A DNA stretch of 64,000 bases, from positions 62,001-126,000 of the forward strand of contig WGMT01000036.1 of assembly GCA_016124945.1 (NCBI GenBank), written 5' to 3'. Each line of letters opens with the position of its first letter. The stretch's first letter is position 1. The notes under the pieces are model-generated. The model did not search any database and was not told the DNA's origin. It saw only the letters and a program-made list of their open reading frames with translations. This DNA is from a bacterium. GTDB taxonomy: Bacteria; Chloroflexota; Anaerolineae; Caldilineales; Caldilineaceae. Both the position numbers and the translations under genes were made by a program. This document shows positions 60,806-64,000 of the stretch, piece after piece.

Positions 60806-61438
60806 ATGAATCTCACACCGCTCAAACCAGGCATCTTCTTCCATATTTACAACCGTGGCAACAATCGTGAGTCCGTGTTTCATACGCCAGAAAACCACCG
60901 GTACTTTCTGGAATTGTATGCGCGCCACGTTTCTCCTGTTGCCAAGACGTATGCCTACTGTCTGCTGCCAAACCATTTCCACTTTCTTGTCTGTATTCGC
61001 ACAATTAAAGAACAAGAAGCGTGGCATGCTAACCCGATGAATAACCCATCTGAAACCGAATTCCAGGTTTTGGATGCGAGTCAGCGGTTCGGCAACCTAT
61101 TTAATGCGTATGCAAAAGCATTCAATCGAGCATACAATCGAACTGGCAGTCTGTTCCAAAAACCGTTTCAGCGTAATCCCATTGGGGATGATCAATACCG
61201 CCAAACCGTCGTCTACTACATTCATCGCAATCCAGAACGGCATGGTCTCTGCAATGATTTCAGTCGCTGGCCTTATAGCTCGTATCGAACAATTCTATCA
61301 TCGTTGCCGACACGGCTAGAGAGGGACTCAGTCTTGGGTTGGTTCGGTGGACGTGGCAGTTTTCGGTTGGCACATCAGCACATCATTGATGACGAACCAG
61401 ATCGATACTTCTACGAGTCGCCCGACGACTTGCTATAG
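60806..61438 (+). CDS. REP-associated tyrosine transposase (RAYT)
   Basis: 210 residues of the Y1/HUH family. 'GIFFHIYNRGNNRESVF' at the start, HUH motif 'LLPNHFHFLVCI', then 'NAYAKAFNRAYNRTGSLFQK' with the catalytic Tyr and 'YYIHRNPERHGL'. It is flanked on both sides by the same REP hairpins (60370-60758 and 61506-61611), as RAYT genes usually are, and it should nick and move them. It looks intact. Base use is more AT-rich than the neighbours, suggesting transfer. Confidence 0.94.
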   Translation: MNLTPLKPGIFFHIYNRGNNRESVFHTPENHRYFLELYARHVSPVAKTYAYCLLPNHFHFLVCIRTIKEQEAWHANPMNNPSETEFQVLDASQRFGNLFNAYAKAFNRAYNRTGSLFQKPFQRNPIGDDQYRQTVVYYIHRNPERHGLCNDFSRWPYSSYRTILSSLPTRLERDSVLGWFGGRGSFRLAHQHIIDDEPDRYFYESPDDLL

Positions 61439-61505
61439 TTTCGTTGGAGTTGGATCTCAAATTGACTCCGCCATTCTTCGCCCCCGTAACACCCGTACGC
61501 TGCCG

Positions 61506-61611
61506 GTGATCCTCTGCCAACCCGCCAGGTCTGCTTTTCTCCTGGCGGGTTTTCTGGGGCCACCGCGTTCACCTAACAAGACCCGCCGGGTTGCAGAAAA
61601 CCCGGCAGGTC
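61506..61611. repeat. REP unit downstream of the RAYT gene
   Basis: GATCCTCTGCCAACCCGCCAGGTCTGC... and ACCCGCCGGGTTGCAG... repeat the upstream unit in the same orientation but permuted, with GGGGCCACC in place of GGAGCTAAC in the spacer. It ends 8 bp before the stop of rdgB. Confidence 0.92.
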
Positions 61612-61618
61612 AGCGGAT

Positions 61619-62236
61619 CTACGCCTCATTCCCTGCGGACTCGCTGATCATCTTCGCCAGCAACTCCTTCGCGGCCGCGGACGCCTCGGCGCGGTGACTG
61701 ATGTTGTTCTTCACTGCGGGCACCGCTTCGGCCAGGGTCATGGCCAGGCTGGGGACGTAGAAAATGGGATCGTAGCCGAAGCCGTGGTCCCCGCGCGGAC
61801 GGTCGGTGATGACGCCTTCGATGGAGCCGTCGCGGGTGTTGACCTTTCCTTCGGGCGTGGCGATGGCGACAACACAACGGAAGCGCGCCGTCCACGTTTC
61901 GGGGGGATGCGCCTGCAACTCGGCGAGGACAAGTTCATAGCGCTGCTGATCATTGAGGCCCGGTCCACCGTAGCGGGCGGAGTAGACGCCGGGGCGCTTG
62001 TCCAGGGCGTCGACTTCGAGGCCGCTGTCGTCGGCCCAGGTCCACAAGCCGGTCATCTCCGTGTAAGCGCGCGCCTTGAGGATGGCGTTGCCTTCAAAGG
62101 TGTCTTCCGTCTCGTCCACGTCTTCGGTAATGCCCAATTCGTCGAGATAGGTAACGGTCAACGGCAGGTTGGCCAGCAGGGCACGATACTCGCGCACCTT
62201 GCCGGGGTTGTGTGTGGCAATCAAGAGACGACGCAT
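61619..62236 (-). CDS. rdgB: RdgB/HAM1 non-canonical purine NTP pyrophosphatase
   Basis: 205 residues. Removes dITP/XTP from the nucleotide pool. Motifs: 'IATHNPGKVREYRALL', 'DTFEGNAILKARAY', 'WADDSGLEVDALDKRPGVYS', 'ITDRPRGDHGFGYDPIF' and 'NNISHRAEA'. All match the family. ATG 62236 was preferred over the in-frame upstream codon at 62266. RBS GAGGAGAACTC. Confidence 0.95.
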   Translation of the reverse strand: MRRLLIATHNPGKVREYRALLANLPLTVTYLDELGITEDVDETEDTFEGNAILKARAYTEMTGLWTWADDSGLEVDALDKRPGVYSARYGGPGLNDQQRYELVLAELQAHPPETWTARFRCVVAIATPEGKVNTRDGSIEGVITDRPRGDHGFGYDPIFYVPSLAMTLAEAVPAVKNNISHRAEASAAAKELLAKMISESAGNEA

Positions 62237-62259
62237 CGAGTTCTCCTCAAAAAAATTAC

Positions 62260-62503
62260 GATCCACGAAGCCATACAGAGTGATACGAAGAACAAAGAAA
62301 GGACACGGATTTCAGGATTTTATGGATTTCCCGAACGACACAGGATAAAACACGTTTGAAGTGAATCAGTGAGTTTTCTGAAGATACTCGACATCCACTT
62401 ATCTCCTTGAACCCGCCGACAAGCGTTCCACCGCTGAAATCCTAAAAAATCCTGAAATCCGTGTCCTCTTTTCTGCCCTGTTTTTCGTGTTCCTTCGTGG
62501 ATC
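62260..62503. repeat. Long inverted repeat of the 'GATCCACGAAG' word
   Basis: Left: GATCCACGAAGCC..., GATACGAAG, GGACACGGATTTCAGGATT. Right: AATCCTGAAATCCGTGTCC and CCTTCGTGGATC (to 62503). It fills most of the 395-bp gap between divergent rdgB and prs; the rest carries the prs promoter. Confidence 0.85.
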
Positions 62504-62540
62504 AATATTCTCCAGCGACCTCCAAGTTTGGCCGCCAGTT

Positions 62541-62570
62541 TTGACCCTCTCTTGTATGCTATCATATAAT
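62541..62570 (+). promoter_or_regulatory. Sigma-70-type promoter of prs
   Basis: TTGACC (62541-62546) and a perfect TATAAT (62565-62570), spacer 18 bp, 62 bp before the GTG start. Confidence 0.75.
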
Positions 62571-62631
62571 GACTCCGCCGTGAATTGACCCCCTGTCGTG
62601 GCCGTTGTCTTCAATTTAGAGGGAGAATCTC

Positions 62632-63585
62632 GTGTCCTACCACCCGTTGCGCATCTTTACCGGGTCAGCCCATCCTCAGCTGGCCCAGGAGATGGCCGAT
62701 ATCCTTGGCGTGGAGTTGGGGAAATCCACCACGCGTCACCTGCCGGACAGCGAGATTCATGTCATGATCGATGAGGTGGTACGCGATCAGGACATTTTCT
62801 TCGTGCAACCATGCAGCCAGCCCGTCAACGATCACATTATGGAGCTAGCACTCTACCTGGACGCTTTCCGCCGCGCCAGCGCCCACAGTGTGAGTGTGGT
62901 GATCCCCTACTTCCCCTACGCTCGCCAGGAACGCATGGCGCGTGGACGGGAAGCGATCAGCGCCCGTGTAGTGGCAAATCTGCTGGAAATGTCCGGTGCG
63001 GCGCGCGTCGTCTTTGTGGACATCCACGCCCGCGCCATTCAGGGCTTTTTCAACATTCCGGTGGACCCGCTGACGGCGCTGCCGTTGCTTGCAGACTACT
63101 TCCGCAAGCCCGAGTACGAGCAAGCCGCCATTGTCAGCCCCGATGTGGGCCGCGCCAGTTTGGCTGGCAAGTATGCAGAGTTGTTGAACCTGCCGTTGGT
63201 GGTCATGCAGAAACGGCGCACCAGTTTCAGCACCACAGAGGCCACCCATGTGGTGGGCGACATGGAAGGGCGTCGCCCGATTGTGATCGATGACATGATG
63301 GCCGGTGGCAGCGTGCTCAAGCAGCTAAATGCACTCTACGACAACGGCGCCGTGGGCAAAGCTGCATTCGCCATCACCCACCCGATCCTATTGCCAACAG
63401 CCATCGAACGGCTCGACGCCGACGACCGCATCGAGAAGTTGGTTGTCACCAACACCATTGCCGTACCGCCAGAGAAGCGCAGCCACCCCAAGATCGAAGT
63501 CCTTTCGGTGGCGCCGATGCTGGCCGATATTGTCAATCGCATCCACCAGGGACGCAGCATTTCGCAAGAGTTGATCCTGGTTTAA
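62632..63585 (+). CDS. prs: Ribose-phosphate pyrophosphokinase (PRPP synthase)
   Basis: 317 residues. Makes PRPP for nucleotide, His and Trp synthesis. Conserved: '[18 protein letters not shown]', '[20 protein letters not shown]', '[20 protein letters not shown]', '[19 protein letters not shown]', '[15 protein letters not shown]' and Lys-Arg in 'QKRRTSFS'. The PRPP loop is '[11 protein letters not shown]', which lacks the usual IDTxGT residues after the acidic pair. The start is GTG with GAGGGAGAA. Confidence 0.93.
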   Translation: MSYHPLRIFTGSAHPQLAQEMADILGVELGKSTTRHLPDSEIHVMIDEVVRDQDIFFVQPCSQPVNDHIMELALYLDAFRRASAHSVSVVIPYFPYARQERMARGREAISARVVANLLEMSGAARVVFVDIHARAIQGFFNIPVDPLTALPLLADYFRKPEYEQAAIVSPDVGRASLAGKYAELLNLPLVVMQKRRTSFSTTEATHVVGDMEGRRPIVIDDMMAGGSVLKQLNALYDNGAVGKAAFAITHPILLPTAIERLDADDRIEKLVVTNTIAVPPEKRSHPKIEVLSVAPMLADIVNRIHQGRSISQELILV

Positions 63586-63599
63586 TTCTGGAGGAATCC

Positions 63600-64000
63600 G
63601 TGTTCCGACGCGCAAATCGTTCCACGCCAGACGCCATCGAAGTGATCATCGGGCCGCGCGCCAGTTACAATGGTACGCTGCGCAGCGACACCAGCATCCG
63701 TGTGGACGGAGTGGTGGAATCGGGGTTGTTGCAGACTGCGGCCAACGTCATCCTCACCGAGACGGCGCGGGTGAACTGTGAGATTCAGGCACGCACGGTG
63801 AGCATCCGCGGCCGCTTCAACGGTGTCATCACCGCCGACCGTGTGGAACTGCTCGCGGGGTGTCATGTCAGCGGCGCGCTCTACGTCAACAGTTTTTTGC
63901 TCGACGACGGCGCCGTCCTCGACGGTGAGTTGCACATGCAGGGCGCAGAAGACACGCCTTCCCCCACGCCACAGCCATCCCCCACATCATCGATTCCGAT
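63600..64000 (+). CDS. Bactofilin-like polymer-forming protein (C-terminus outside window)
   Basis: Read by hand from GTG 63600 (GGAGGAATCC upstream); open to the window end, 133 residues seen. Right-handed beta-helix repeats of the bactofilin type: 'YNGTLRSDTSIRVDGVVESG', 'ANVILTETARVNCEIQARTV', 'SIRGRFNGVITADRVELLAG' and 'VSGALYVNSFLLDDGAVLDG'. A Pro/Thr/Ser-rich tail follows. A cytoskeletal scaffold is expected. It is 14 nt downstream of prs, likely one transcript. Confidence 0.88.
   Translation, partial: MFRRANRSTPDAIEVIIGPRASYNGTLRSDTSIRVDGVVESGLLQTAANVILTETARVNCEIQARTVSIRGRFNGVITADRVELLAGCHVSGALYVNSFLLDDGAVLDGELHMQGAEDTPSPTPQPSPTSSIP

Overview
The window looks like a chromosome segment of an aerobic or facultatively aerobic, GC-rich bacterium, most likely a Chloroflexota of the Anaerolineae/Caldilineae kind. 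That is an inference. It rests on the A2-type caa3 oxidase operon with CtaG and SURF1, the bactofilin, the GalU/GHMP-kinase pair, the MGH1-like glycosidase, and intergenic DNA packed with long inverted repeats. No rRNA, tRNA, CRISPR array or prophage was seen.

Layout. (1) 1-1933 (-): N-terminal part of a secreted LamG/CBM9-like/C25-peptidase-like protein. (2) 2227-10181 (-): cytochrome c oxidase operon (short COX2-like protein, ctaC, ctaD, ctaF, ctaE, ctaG, a membrane protein, SURF1, ctaB) closed by a hairpin terminator. (3) 10473-18905 (+): 3-hydroxybutyrate dehydrogenase, prolyl oligopeptidase, HerA-like ATPase, PAS histidine kinase, VOC protein and a DUF6504-like protein. (4) 19133-24980 (+): a MacB-like export system (lipoprotein adaptor, FtsX permease, two ATPases, one with an AbrB-like tail). 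(5) 25067-28596 (-): SDR, cysteine-free family-4-like uracil-DNA glycosylase, glucuronokinase-like GHMP kinase and GalU. (6) 28660-31862 (+): a scrapyard holding a PEP-utilising-enzyme fragment and a decaying lasso-peptide cluster (truncated cyclase, precursor, HPr-kinase-like gene, PqqD-like gene, B2 remnant). (7) 31938-40149: aldo/keto reductase, NfeD protease, RecN, TIM-barrel isomerase, very acidic miniprotein, XseA and PlsC. (8) 40503-43979 (+): arsenic island (arsR, arsN2, arsM, MFS). (9) 44043-50218 (-): VapBC-like pair, two-gene xanthine-dehydrogenase-type operon with its TetR regulator and two matching operators, and a HepT/MntA pair. (10) 50516-60326: sugar and sugar-acid genes (epimerase, D-apionate-lactonase-like protein, MGH1-like glycosidase, four-carbon acid sugar kinase) plus a MerR/TipAS-metalloprotease operon with a textbook 19-bp-spacer promoter. 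(11) 60370-61611: a 119-bp REP array with its RAYT transposase. (12) 61619-64000: RdgB, PRPP synthase and a bactofilin (partial).

The most unusual property is architectural. Many intergenic gaps are filled by an imperfect inverted repeat built from short iterated 'words'. Each locus has its own word, some words recur at several loci, and the repeat often begins at or inside the stop codon of the neighbouring gene.
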